Assembly (NCBI RefSeq): GCF_037975245.1 | Contig: NC_092581.1 | Coordinates: 19,054,303-19,118,302 of the forward strand | Direction: 5' to 3' | Origin: Apostichopus japonicus | Taxonomy: Eukaryota; Echinodermata; Holothuroidea; Aspidochirotida; Stichopodidae | DNA: 64,000 bases | Shown: in pieces, positions 57,501 through 61,443 of the stretch | Numbering within the stretch: position 1 is the first letter of the stretch | How the letters are laid out: every line of letters begins with the position of its first letter | Position numbers and translations under genes: made by a program | The notes under the pieces: generated by a model | What the model saw: only the letters and a program-made list of their open reading frames with translations | Told to the model about the DNA's origin: nothing | Databases searched by the model: none

Positions 57501-57708
57501 TATAGCCCGGGTCTAGTTTAACGACAACCACCGGTCACAGTCACAACACGTTTAACAATTAATACTGACCGCAGAAAACCCTCAGAATATCTCTCATTGA
57601 ACTTAAAAGTACGTAACAACATCTGTATGTTGACTTTCATTATAAGATGACAAACCATACCATTATAAGTTGAGCAGCTTGCTCCAATTCCCGTAAAACT
57701 TCAGCCAT
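365..57708 (-). CDS. XPO4: Exportin-4 gene, 5' part (13 exons located, gene runs off the left edge)
   Basis: This is a nuclear export receptor of the importin-beta/CRM1 superfamily. In studied animals exportin-4 carries hypusinated eIF5A and Smad3 out of the nucleus with RanGTP and can import Sox-type factors. The translated exons align in order with my memory of vertebrate XPO4. Landmarks include QRQAAENVILTFRRSKSPFE near the N-terminus, the NYVREQ and VSQLIASGN segments, ALLNEYSGNAKTSAIGLS, SWKGILLDKQVIELFF, the QCHLSVPEGTRNQ segment, an acidic ESSEDEEEIDELVEED patch, NLYEDLHWLIL and TVVWFMHRWL. Every junction listed below has GT/AG ends and matching phase. The located exons total about 595 codons, roughly half of a protein of about 1150 residues. 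The remainder should lie to the left of this window. One internal exon between 52502 and 49698 was not found. Identity is very secure; transcription start and UTR limits were not determined. Confidence 0.96.
525..953. other. XPO4 intron 13
   Basis: This is AT-rich intron sequence between exons 13 and 14. I see no repeat or further coding signal. Confidence 0.75.
954..1131 (-). CDS. XPO4: XPO4 exon 13
   Basis: The exon is 178 nt, between a ttgacag acceptor and a gtaggt donor. It encodes GYMLADQHKGEVPCIPREII followed by AHSMKKSQGVNLEATQRLVS and SPGDDPASLPGYEQADEVI, with a split arginine at the end. The GYLLADD.QGE.P.IP.EI and PGY...D.VIR motifs identify exportin-4. Confidence 0.96.
1132..2968. 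other. XPO4 intron 12
   Basis: This is intron sequence between exons 12 and 13. Short open frames such as 2119-2376 on the minus strand show no recognisable protein. Nothing else is seen. Confidence 0.75.
2969..3123 (-). CDS. XPO4: XPO4 exon 12
   Basis: The exon is 155 nt, between a ttttgttag acceptor and a gttcgt donor. After one base completing an arginine codon it encodes LLEDRVTKFHSILHQYQQQM followed by VQGGGLNHNADIQSKILTNL and YEDLHWLILTS. It matches LLEERVTRLHGQLQRHQQQL...LYEDIHWLIL of vertebrate XPO4. It ends with one base of a glycine codon. Confidence 0.96.
3416..3781 (+). mobile_element. hAT-type MITE, family A, copy 1
   Basis: This is a 366-bp non-autonomous element. It starts CAGTGGCAGAG and ends CTCTGCCACGG, and it is flanked by a perfect 8-bp target-site duplication atcacaaa (3408-3415 and 3782-3789). 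Three relatives at 7733, 15751 and 49906 share the interior, including a 'gcgccagcagtccatttgag' block. An 8-bp duplication with a CAGTGGC-type terminus is the known signature of hAT-superfamily transposition. It has no coding capacity. The short open frames across it are accidental. Confidence 0.92.
4684..4805 (+). repeat. Dispersed repeat fragment (copy 1)
   Basis: A block containing gtctggtgggtcgtggctc and agatcctg resembles 48710-48810, which is in the same orientation. The pair looks like decayed copies of one dispersed element. The ends were not defined. Confidence 0.5.
4934..5234. repeat. Palindromic element with internal tandem array
   Basis: The left end ctttaaggcaccgtgtcaa is complementary to the right end ttgacacggtacttcaa, so the block has imperfect terminal inverted repeats. 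Inside is a 41-bp direct repeat (see 4960-5075). The right part, rich in gctgcagccctct, resembles 37801-37890. It is probably a small non-autonomous DNA element. No clear target-site duplication was found. Confidence 0.55.
4960..5075 (+). repeat. 41-bp tandem repeat, about 2.8 copies
   Basis: Units beginning agctgcagcag start at 4960, 5001 and 5042, exactly 41 bp apart. The third copy has point changes. The array supplies the alanine-rich end of an accidental open frame at 4684-5070. Confidence 0.85.
5821..5951 (-). CDS. XPO4: XPO4 exon 11 (acidic patch)
   Basis: The exon is 131 nt, between a tttccag acceptor and a gtatgg donor. It encodes an acidic stretch ESSEDEEEIDELVEEDRVAF followed by DDQLLSIGAISRQITEHSIP and LVT, ending with two bases of an arginine codon. 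Vertebrate XPO4 has the same acidic run followed by DQLASVG and a HCIPLLT motif. Confidence 0.96.
6597..6980 (+). repeat. 32-bp minisatellite, about 12 copies
   Basis: Units of the form gtttattatacataggctaa plus acccatgtagga repeat head to tail. Unit length varies by a few bases, and the outer units are more diverged. Confidence 0.9.
7710..8450 (+). mobile_element. Fragment of the 15394-type element, split by a MITE
   Basis: The left part resembles the start of the element at 15394 (cataggcgtag, then ggcg-rich sequence). After the inserted MITE it continues with gtgcagcccc. Near 8281-8350 a block with gatgtaataaccgatg and gaacgcgaaaattttt matches the right part of 15394-16437. The right terminus is missing, so this is a relic. 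Confidence 0.6.
7733..8111 (+). mobile_element. hAT-type MITE, family A, copy 2
   Basis: This 379-bp copy starts CAGTGGCGGAGC and ends GCTCCGCCACTG, a perfect 12-bp inverted repeat. It is flanked by the perfect 8-bp duplication cgcggcgg (7725-7732 and 8112-8119). The target was an older 15394-type element. It is non-coding. Confidence 0.93.
8945..9110 (+). repeat. Long polypyrimidine tract
   Basis: About 165 bases are almost entirely C and T on the plus strand. The long open frames crossing it (lysine/arginine/glutamate-rich on the minus strand, serine/phenylalanine-rich on the plus strand) are products of composition. A similar shorter tract lies inside the element at 60672. Confidence 0.85.
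10021..10197 (-). CDS. XPO4: XPO4 exon 10
   Basis: The exon is 177 nt (59 codons, phase 0 to phase 0), between an actctgcag acceptor and a gtacac donor. It encodes MHKDDQQFMEAFSKLLDCWT followed by TLLSRVESYPQNFFQQHANQ and IFNTYLQCHLSVPEGTRNQ. The closing SYIQCHLAAPDGTRN-like motif is diagnostic for exportin-4. A 13-nt G run (C run on the coding strand) begins 18 bases past the donor. Confidence 0.97.
13526..13621 (+). ncRNA. Inverted repeat with a degenerate hammerhead-ribozyme motif
   Basis: Two 36-bp arms (13526-13561 and 13586-13621) are reverse complements with one mismatch, separated by 24 nt. The right arm reads as a minimal type I hammerhead. It has stem I gcct/aggc, core CTGAAGA, stem II gatcc/ggatc with loop tgcta, then AAAAC and GTC at the expected cleavage site. 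The second core box should be GAAA and here is AAAA, so activity is doubtful. The same arrangement with a self-complementary ACGT stem III is known from Penelope-like retroelements. The left arm, read on the minus strand, is a second, more damaged copy. Confidence 0.6.
15440..15750 (+). repeat. 84-bp tandem repeat inside the 15394 element
   Basis: Units contain ggtgaaaattcgggcaatat, then cacctactgaaagaataat. Spacings are 86, 82 and 85 bp. The last unit is cut by the MITE at 15751 and continues at 16141. The array explains the 146-residue minus-strand open frame across 15328-15768, which I do not consider a gene. Confidence 0.85.
15751..16140 (-). mobile_element. hAT-type MITE, family A, copy 3 (nested)
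   Basis: This 390-bp copy lies in the reverse orientation to copies 1 and 2. It starts CAGTGGCGGAGC and ends GCTCCGCCACTG. The flanks gcacctac and gcacctag match at 7 of 8 positions. The host repeat units carry gcacctact at this point, so the insertion is younger than the host element. Confidence 0.92.
21360..21598 (+). repeat. 16-bp satellite, about 14 copies
   Basis: The unit acatcaacacaagctg is repeated directly with very little divergence and no spacers. Occasional units are shortened at the left end. It ends 69 bp before the transposon at 21667. Confidence 0.95.
21667..21993 (+). mobile_element. hAT-type MITE, family C
   Basis: This 327-bp element starts CAGGGTTGTCCAACCT and ends AGGTTGGACAACCCTG, a perfect 16-bp inverted repeat. 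It is flanked by the perfect 8-bp duplication ccctaaac (21659-21666 and 21994-22001). Its left side is rich in ggcccg blocks. It has no coding capacity. Confidence 0.94.
24226..26265 (+). CDS. Intronless three-Ig-domain transmembrane receptor, nested in XPO4 intron 9
   Basis: This 679-residue frame predicts a type I surface protein. A hydrophobic signal peptide spans residues 1-25 (cleavage probably before Q26). Ig-like domains follow at about 27-127 (C47, W59, C114 with DAGKYQC), 135-228 (C157, W170 in LTWYHNG, C207) and 255-342 (C268, W284, C323). Several N-glycosylation sequons occur, for example N91, N103, N273 and N334. One membrane helix spans about 378-399. The 280-residue tail carries proline motifs (PPLPP, LPPTP) and tyrosines at 411, 456, 543, 555, 566 and 664. 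Y664 lies in SIYANI, which fits both an ITIM-like pattern and a Grb2-type YxN site. The ATG has G at -3 and +4. A possible upstream splice acceptor ends at 24189. I do not recognise an orthologue; nephrin/Kirre-type adhesion receptors are only loosely similar. Such receptors normally have introns between Ig domains, so one exon is unusual. Confidence 0.9.
   Translation: MGFKMFSSRGISWFLLCGLIQYVAAQVFRTVPSDRETKSGETITLECAVTSEQTCNVLWYRPNIQTYISDGTSILRWVRENQPNKFSVVGNATRGEYFLRISNVTVEDAGKYQCSCGSVSKRMELKVVQPPLSGYPQCTIEGGMTTIFAGDLISLTCVSKGGMPPASLTWYHNGVASDNMVHHGNNMVQVRYVTYAAPLHQNSLFVCTAESPALAERRNCTIGPLTILSPLAMVSSLESGEPMGMAENYAVMDADEMEGNQGSISFTCGLKPNFTSDAVQNTTWFVNGEVVIKDTKDFGVTDRGQTLYLKEDSLMKGEVEVSCQVNVDGRSLGNITRLVEITGPTVNDLGNTGGKGRPDRPIIYETNDDTPNVIDIRPLILLNACIILIMLLLILVAVYSPKVCNCRSPVYQHPKPSKPVKQSSRRHADSRITELHFVQSEQCQNGVAHCEGSHFYETPNSPNQVSLTSGNNAPPLPPTHVHSSQEMQATFHVVVHSRNGGPMSQTTNHHVTNETPAPQIATVTPVNSSNTSNNNSGSVCCVYAPVRKKSKGNVYTQDKANLQSHYQRVTGPPRVAEHLLHPSLPAANLHENPLCNGQIQENDFHSLTTSPCSTLPSNSKLAPSSPMPMAYSRTLPPTPLECKEDLKGSVSCGDVSEDDLDSIYANIASLEDIFKQTSI
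26266..37790. other. Intron sequence without recognised genes
   Basis: This stretch lies downstream of the nested receptor gene and is AT-rich. It contains G/C runs (for example 30964-30975 and a 16-nt C run at 33532-33547). A weak direct similarity of about 50 bp exists between 36670-36730 and 37385-37440. Short open frames here, such as 35982-36305, show no recognisable domain. Confidence 0.65.
37801..38230 (-). repeat. Duplicated segment, copy 1 (empty site for the 60672 transposon)
   Basis: Read on the minus strand, this block matches 60480-60671 joined to 61452-61590. The shared parts include gcaagtgaagttttcttctt, a short signal-peptide-like reading frame and a tail ending near gtcttcacaccctttaa. 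At the point where the other copy carries a transposon, this copy has a single acactagt, so it is the uninterrupted version. Its other end (37801-37890) resembles part of the 4934 element. Confidence 0.85.
38007..38096 (-). other. Short signal-peptide-like reading frame in duplicated segment
   Basis: The frame is 29 codons plus stop. It starts MSIAAMYTVLWVLTIAV and has a hydrophobic core typical of a signal peptide. A possible splice donor (gtagca) overlaps the last codons, so it could be a first coding exon. The same frame with a few changes occurs at 60601 in the second copy. No downstream exon was recognised, and its function is unknown. Confidence 0.35.
39595..41285 (-). repeat. 47-48 bp minisatellite, about 35 copies, with higher-order structure
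   Basis: The unit is tgtaggagagatgtgtaggt plus ttggtgaatagaac plus accaatatatacag, with variants (ggttgg, cagaaatatg, gtaaagtg). Variant units recur in blocks about 286 bp apart: tttgctgaataaa appears at 40404 and 40690. Because the unit length is often a multiple of three and lacks stops on the minus strand, frames of up to 475 codons appear. They encode only repeats of LFTKPTHLSYTV type and are very unlikely to be genes. Confidence 0.95.
45160..45303 (+). repeat. Inverted-repeat arm A, downstream side of XPO4 exon 9
   Basis: This arm is about 144 bp. It is the reverse complement of 47530-47678 at roughly 90 percent identity, with one short gap. The first 60 or so bases from ggccactgcaaaaactggcc are nearly perfect. 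The two arms lie in the introns on either side of exon 9. Confidence 0.9.
46090..46250 (+). repeat. SINE/LINE-like 3' tail
   Basis: The stretch gtgctctgagatattctttt acgtaaagcactataaacat followed by imperfect ATT repeats resembles the 3' ends of SINE-type retroposons of marine invertebrates. The 5' limit was not defined. Confidence 0.45.
46984..47158 (-). CDS. XPO4: XPO4 exon 9
   Basis: The exon is 175 nt, between a ttcacag acceptor and a gtgagt donor. It encodes GEIQDHEALGLSGIFNNLIN followed by THPTGIFVSLPGDVLSSFVT and NLTNLTCHFCSKASLEEA, matching the GISSIISNLI...LFSSFVNCLTHLTC region of vertebrate XPO4. It ends in phase 0 before a 36.8 kb intron. It is flanked on both sides by an inverted pair of repeats (45160-45303 and 47530-47678). 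Confidence 0.96.
47370..47465 (+). repeat. SINE/LINE-like 3' tail with ATT repeats
   Basis: The stretch ttgtaaagcgcctagaggcc followed by ggcgttatattaagaac and an ATT microsatellite has the form of a SINE-type 3' terminus. It is a relative of the tail at 46090-46250. Confidence 0.5.
47530..47678 (-). repeat. Inverted-repeat arm B, upstream side of XPO4 exon 9
   Basis: This arm is 149 bp and the reverse complement of 45160-45303. It begins 372 bp upstream of the exon 9 acceptor in transcript sense. In a pre-mRNA the two arms could pair and loop out exon 9. Confidence 0.9.
48324..48481 (-). CDS. XPO4: XPO4 exon 8
   Basis: The exon is 158 nt, between a ttaacag acceptor and a gtaaac donor, starting in phase 0 and ending with two bases of a serine codon. 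It encodes IHIRVRHRHDLCHHVILCLS followed by QLATLRGNIFTGNPAQVEYL and HHFIQCVLHTLN. The CL.QLA.L.G.IF and Q V.YL.HFI patterns fit the vertebrate protein. It is more diverged than its neighbours at its start. Confidence 0.93.
48710..48810 (+). repeat. Dispersed repeat fragment (copy 2)
   Basis: The block with gtctggtgggccgtggctga and agatcctggg matches 4684-4805 in the same orientation. The ends were not defined. Confidence 0.5.
48880..49300 (+). repeat. Old tandem duplication, two units of about 210 bp
   Basis: Each half begins near ttctgtcca and ends with acaaatgtgatg followed by a tagaggggtg or acgaggggtg block. Divergence is substantial. The first half also has small cacaacatactcaacac-type repeats. 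Confidence 0.55.
49602..49698 (-). CDS. XPO4: XPO4 exon 7 (local numbering, after one unlocated exon)
   Basis: The exon is 97 nt, after a ggtcag acceptor and before a gtaaga donor. After one base completing a split codon it encodes SNFESVDSPALKPDRSWKGI followed by LLDKQVIELFFK. It matches the FESS...LKPTESWREALLDSRVMELFF segment of vertebrate XPO4. The acceptor lacks a long pyrimidine tract, so the 5' boundary is slightly less certain than the others. Confidence 0.9.
49906..50303 (-). mobile_element. hAT-type MITE, family A, copy 4
   Basis: This 398-bp copy has the same orientation as copy 3. It starts CAGTGGCAGAGC and ends GCTCCGCCAGTG. It is flanked by the perfect 8-bp duplication cttttagg (49898-49905 and 50304-50311). 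It lies 207 bp upstream of XPO4 exon 7 in transcript sense. Confidence 0.93.
51069..51482 (+). other. Unrecognised 137-codon open frame
   Basis: The frame is opposite to XPO4 within an intron. Its middle part (SNSRLALRWLIYDPRG-like, then TGEALGVQTGRLASSHC) looks less random than most chance frames here. I cannot assign it to any family. It could be a transposon-derived fragment or chance. Confidence 0.15.
51840..52410 (+). repeat. Composite minisatellite
   Basis: Two related modules alternate. One is about 56 bp (ctgaaatgtgctacttctca plus actagtactaacagtaagcc) and the other about 27 bp (cttcagcataagctgaaatg). The array ends about 90 bp from XPO4 exon 5, on the donor side. Confidence 0.85.
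52502..52618 (-). CDS. XPO4: XPO4 exon 5
   Basis: The exon is 117 nt (39 codons, phase 0 to phase 0), between a gttcacag acceptor and a gtgaga donor. It encodes QMIACSMLTALLNEYSGNAK followed by TSAIGLSWNFHNECKRKFE, closely matching the ILTALLSEF...KTSNIGL segment of vertebrate XPO4. Because it ends in phase 0 and the next exon I can find begins with the third base of a codon, another exon must lie between them. Confidence 0.96.
53220..53260. repeat. Perfect 15-bp hairpin
   Basis: The sequence tatctcatctcccta (53220-53234) is followed after 11 bases by its exact reverse complement (53246-53260). It lies at the end of a block (from about 52995) that reads like a common dispersed repeat of marine invertebrates. 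Confidence 0.9.
53470..53845 (+). repeat. Direct duplication, two units of about 185 bp
   Basis: Both units run from a ccactg or cccactg block through C-rich sequence and catccaattac or catccataaa to a ctgaaagctttcta or ctgaaagctttcca end. They are clearly homologous but diverged. Confidence 0.7.
54071..54212 (-). CDS. XPO4: XPO4 exon 4
   Basis: The exon is 142 nt, between a ttttgcag acceptor and a gtaagt donor. It encodes LSNYVREQMLQTVAVIYKRG followed by TLDTKSSGREALFQDVSQLI and ASGNTQM. The NYVREQ, VAVI.KRG.LD and F..VSQLI.SGN patterns are hallmarks of the exportin-4 N-terminal third. It ends in phase 0. Confidence 0.96.
54213..54627. other. XPO4 intron 3
   Basis: This is AT-rich intron sequence. 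Nothing else is seen in it. Confidence 0.8.
54628..54769 (-). CDS. XPO4: XPO4 exon 3
   Basis: The exon is 142 nt, after a ttacag acceptor and before a gtaata donor. It encodes ENSKSDYVLFQVASTVKEAM followed by IREWTLLSPEQINHMRTFLM and KYVTQNIG. It matches the conserved SKVDYVLFQAATAI / VREW region of vertebrate exportin-4. Phase is continuous with both neighbours. Confidence 0.95.
54770..57226. other. XPO4 intron 2 with a transposon
   Basis: A 1.36 kb element occupies 54944-56304. The sequence after it (56305-57226) contains some direct similarity between short gctggctgcc-type blocks and otherwise nothing recognisable. Confidence 0.75.
54944..56304 (+). mobile_element. Probable hAT-type element, 1.36 kb
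   Basis: The left end CAGGGTTGTGCGGGATCCCG matches the reverse complement of the right end imperfectly (a shared TTGTGCGG core). Both sides also carry atcccggtat blocks. The flanks share the perfect 8-bp ttccacac (54936-54943 and 56305-56312). No transposase frame is evident. The decayed right terminus makes this call less certain than the others. Confidence 0.65.
57227..57332 (-). CDS. XPO4: XPO4 exon 2
   Basis: The exon is 106 nt, after a cgcag acceptor and before a gtgagg donor. It encodes APPSVVSQSQRQAAENVIL and continues FRRSKSPFEACQFML. This is the first HEAT-type helix pair of the importin-beta N-terminal (Ran-binding) region. The exon starts in phase 0 and ends with one base of the next codon. 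Confidence 0.95.
57661..57708 (-). CDS. XPO4: XPO4 exon 1, coding part (start codon)
   Basis: The exon encodes MAEVLRELEQAAQLIM. The ATG at 57708-57706 has G at -3 and G at +4, a good Kozak context. The exon closes with ATAATG followed by a gtatgg donor, in phase 0. Vertebrate XPO4 begins with a similar short first exon ending in the LENAAKVLM motif. The 5' UTR boundary to the right was not determined. Confidence 0.9.
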
Positions 57709-58150
57709 TTCGTCGAACCGAGTCACCGTGGTCAGGATAAAAGGCGGAGTTAACATTCACCTTTCCATTGCATTCGACACAACATTCAGAGTAGCAAACT
57801 TACATGGCAAGCCGTTTCAGCATTTATTGCACATGGTTTCTAAGAGTAGCAGCTAAATCTATCCATCCATGCTCATCTTGACACGGGCAGTAATAAAAGT
57901 GACCATATGTGTAAGGGGATGTACAAATATGTGTTCTTAATTCCTTGTTATTTATTTCATTTCGATACTGTTTAACTTTTTCTTTTGACTACATGAAGTA
58001 ACTACGAAGTATGATTGCAAAATTCCAAAGTTTGTGAAGCGAAGAAAATTATTCAATTCAAAGTGTAATAGCTTGTTTCACTATTACGAGTACGAGTACG
58101 AAATTTTGCATTAGCTCCTATACTGCTATTGAATGTGTACCGAATAAGAG

Positions 58151-58702
58151 CAGACCCGTCAACTCTCCCGGTTTAACCGGGAGACTCCCGGGTTTTACCA
58201 GAATCTCCCGGCCTCCCGGTTTCATATTCTATTCTCCCGGTTTTTTAATGTTTCATCACTTGCGACATTTCTGAAAATAGCCAACAATTAGTCCTATGCT
58301 TAGTAATTCCCCACAGTAACGCTAAACAGGAAAGGCTATTCAGTGTAGTTCGCAAGAACAAGACAGACAGTCGGTCAAGTCTCAAGCTTGATGGGACTCT
58401 ATCTAGCATATTAGCCATGAAGTCACAGTACCCAGAGTCCACTGTTCCCTGTTTCAAATGGAAGCCTACTAAAGAAACCCTGGAGAAAGCGAAGCGAGCT
58501 GCTGTAAACTACAACAAGAAACACTAATTGGACGTTTCTCTCACTGTACTGCATAAGTAGACTATACCTATTTAGGAGTATTTATATCATTTCAGTTGAA
58601 AATTACCAACCCCCCTATTTTCCCCTCGTTCTCCCTATTTTTTTTTTGGCCCTGAAAAATGTTATTCTCCCTATTTTGGGGTCAAACAGGTTGACAGGTC
58701 TG
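58151..58702 (+). mobile_element. Internally deleted hAT element with transposase remnant
   Basis: This 552-bp element starts CAGACCCGTCAAC and ends GTTGACAGGTCTG (12 of 13 paired). It is flanked by the 6-bp taagag (58145-58150 and 58703-58708). It keeps the 3' end of a transposase gene (58261-58527). The subterminal regions carry repeated ctcccgg (left) and ctccctattt (right) motifs. Confidence 0.85.
58261..58527 (+). pseudogene. hAT transposase C-terminal fragment
   Basis: The open stretch of 88 codons ends at a stop. It contains IPHSNAKQERLFSVVRKNK, then DSRSSLKLDGTLSSILAM and CFKWKPTKETLEKAKRAA. The PHSNA..ER.FS pattern is the conserved start of the hAT C-terminal dimerisation domain. 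The catalytic RNase H-like region is absent, so this is a remnant without activity. Confidence 0.85.
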
Positions 58703-58742
58703 TAAGAGTACAAATCCACATGGTCGAGTACGCGTACGGAGG

Positions 58743-59941
58743 CAGGGGCGTATCCAGGGGGGGGGGCGCAACAGGCGCGCGCCCCCCTATTGGCCGTCAC
58801 CCAAAAAAAAAGTTTAGCAAAAAAAAAAAAAAAATTGATGACGACCTTTAAGTGAGATGTCGGTGATCGCTCAACCCCCCCCCCCCCTCCCGTATGCCTT
58901 ATTTTTTGTTTGCCAAAAAAAGGTTCTGGCGAAGTTCGGCGGCATAATAGTTTTAGAAACATAGATGGTAATTGTGTTTGTATTATCACTATAAACACTA
59001 AGTGACATGCCAGCCATACTAAATTGTGCATTTTGTGTCCATATTTACTGGAAATGTTGCTTATTATTAAGGTCGAAAAATGGATCACATATGGCCATGG
59101 GCGGCGATCCTGGGGGGGGGGGAAGGGGGGATATATCCCCCCATGAAAATGGGTGGATGGGATGTAATACACCATATCCCCCCCACCCACCAAATGCTAG
59201 GGATAAGAATATTTTCATGCCTACATTTATGCATCATCGTTAATGTACGGCTCTTTTTTAGCTTCATTTCTCGCCTACCATAAACGCAGTGCGATCTTTT
59301 CAAATGAAGCGTCTTTATAAAGCAAGAATAGTTGACTGTAGGCTTCATTGGCCCTATAACAACAAAATGTATTATTGCGCCCACGGTATTGATATAGTAC
59401 ATATATGCACCCTCATAGTATTCATATAGGCCCTATGTAGGCCTACACACGTACATGTTCCCTCGAACAGCTGAGAATCTCATGTTACCAGGGTAATGCT
59501 TAATACACGTTTCACCTGGATGCCCTGGCAATCGGTACCTAGGAATGTAACTATGTGTAATTGTGTATTGCATGTGTATAGGCCTATAATAGCCTGCATG
59601 AGGCCATTTTCTTCATCGAATAATATAAAAGAGCTCTCGAACATTCTAACGTTGCGCCTGAAACAAGATTGACAGGGGCAATTTTCCCAAAATAACACCC
59701 GAAATAAAAAAAAAGGTATTTTGGATCCTGATTATGAGATATTTCGGACATGACATCCCTATTTTAAAGTTGGGTATATGCCGCTTGGAAACCTCGGGAA
59801 GTGCCGTTTCCGGCCATCTAGAGGGTTTGTTAATCCCAAAATTTTCTTGTCCACCCCTCCCCTTAGACCCATCCCCCAGGACGGCGATCATTCATGCCTG
59901 ACGCCCCCCCCCCCTATTGGAAAATCCTGGATACGCCCCTG
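58743..59941 (+). mobile_element. Non-autonomous DNA transposon, 1.2 kb
   Basis: The element starts CAGGGGCGTATCCAGG and ends CCTGGATACGCCCCTG, a perfect 16-bp inverted repeat. It is flanked by the 6-bp cggagg (58737-58742 and 59942-59947). The ends are close to those of the compound element at 7062-9153. Large G/C blocks sit just inside both ends. Open frames across it show no transposase. Confidence 0.9.
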
Positions 59942-60600
59942 CGGAGGTGGATATGCTAGAGTACGAGTAGACAGACTAACTATACAAGTCTGTCATACAT
60001 CATGTAACAATAACTGCAAATGAGTGATGCCTAGAGGTCATGTGTTGGTAAGGCATGATCAAGGGATTTCAACAAACCTGATTAAAATTGTGAAGGGTCC
60101 TTTATAAAATCAGTAGAAAACAATGGAAAAGAAATACCCTTTTTCATCATTGTGTTATTTCTTGTGCATTGCAATTTTCCAAATAAAAATTATCTTCTAT
60201 TTCAAGAACGAACGAGCTATGCTATCCATTTCTTGTTTGTTTTACTTCAAACCACACAAACTGTTACTCCTTTCAACGCTCAGTCTGACTAACCGTATGC
60301 GAGTATTGCCAGGTTAATGAGCCTGCATAATATCAACAAATTCATCAATTGTTGGGCACGTCGGTTGTGAGCAGAAAAAAAGTTCTGCACGCGCCTAATA
60401 CGCGAAAAGCATCAAACGTAGACTACGTGTATATCTATCACCGGGTTTCCATATGTAGTATTATAATGTTGTGTCATGTTGCGGGCATTAAAGACTCGCC
60501 CCTACATTCCGTTGCTTGCAAGTGAAGTTTTCTTCTTGTCGCTACGAAATGCAGACAGTAATGAAACGTGATACATTGTTATCTATTATCTAGACTTAAG

Positions 60601-60671
60601 ATGTCCATCGCTGCTATGTACACTGTGTTGTGGGTATTGACCGTAGCTGTATGTATTGACTGTACACTGGT
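60601..60671 (+). pseudogene. Signal-peptide-like reading frame, disrupted by a transposon
   Basis: The frame begins at 60601 (or in frame at 60568) and is the counterpart of 38096-38007 on the minus strand. A few codons differ (V to I, D to N). After 23 codons it runs into the element at 60672; the original continuation resumes at 61452 and reaches a possible donor or stop at 61468. Whether it was ever part of a gene is not known. Confidence 0.35.
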
Positions 60672-61443
60672 CAGGGGCGTAGCGAAGAGGTTTTTGTTGG
60701 GGGGGTGTGGAGAATATGATTTGCCGACGGATCTGGAAGTGGTGACTGAAATGGGGGAGGGGTCTAAGGGGAGGGGGTCTACCCCTCCCCTTTGGAAAAT
60801 TTTTAGTTTTGAAACGTCCTTAGATGCAATCTGGTGTATATTTTAAGTCAAATTTGATTTGCCGACGGATCTGGCATTGGTGACTGAAATGGGGGAAGGG
60901 TCTAAGGGGAGGGGATGTCCCCCTCCCCTTTGGAAAATTTTTAGTTTTGAAACGTCCTTAGATGCAATCTGGTGCATATTTTAAGTCAAATTTGATTTGC
61001 CGACGGATCTGGAAGTGGTGACTGAAATGGGGGAGGGGTCTAAGGGTAGGGGGTCTACCCCTCCCCTTTGGAAAATTTTTAGTTTTGAAACGTCGTTAGA
61101 TGCAATCTGGTGCATATTTTAAGTCAAATTTGATTTGCCGACGGATCTGGAAGTGGTGACTGAAATGGGGGAGGGGTCTAAGGGTAGGGGATCTACCCCT
61201 CCCCTTTGGAAAATTTTTAGTTTTGAAACGTCCTTAGATGCAATCTGGTGCATATTTTAAGTCAAATTTGGCACGGAAGAAGCTCCCGTTCTCCTTTTCT
61301 CTATTCAGCTTTCCTTCTTTCTTCCCCTTCCGCTCTCTTCACCTTTTCTCCTTTTGCCGACAGACCCAAAATTTGCCGACAGCGACCAAATTATTGGGGG
61401 GGGGGTGACACCCCCACACCCCCCCCCGCTCGCTACGCCCCTG
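60672..61443 (+). mobile_element. hAT-type non-autonomous element with internal 138-bp repeats
   Basis: This 772-bp element starts CAGGGGCGTAGCGA and ends TCGCTACGCCCCTG, a perfect 14-bp inverted repeat. It is flanked by the perfect 8-bp acactggt (60664-60671 and 61444-61451). The paralogous empty site near 38030 has one acactagt. The interior is four tandem 138-bp units plus a pyrimidine tract. Confidence 0.96.
60718..61269 (+). repeat. 138-bp tandem repeat, exactly four copies
   Basis: Units beginning gatttgccgacggatctgg start at 60718, 60856, 60994 and 61132, each exactly 138 bp apart and nearly identical. They make up most of the transposon at 60672. Confidence 0.96.

Noticed and set aside
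58615-59193. 192-codon minus-strand frame
   Set aside because: It crosses the boundaries of two separate transposons and has no recognisable domain.
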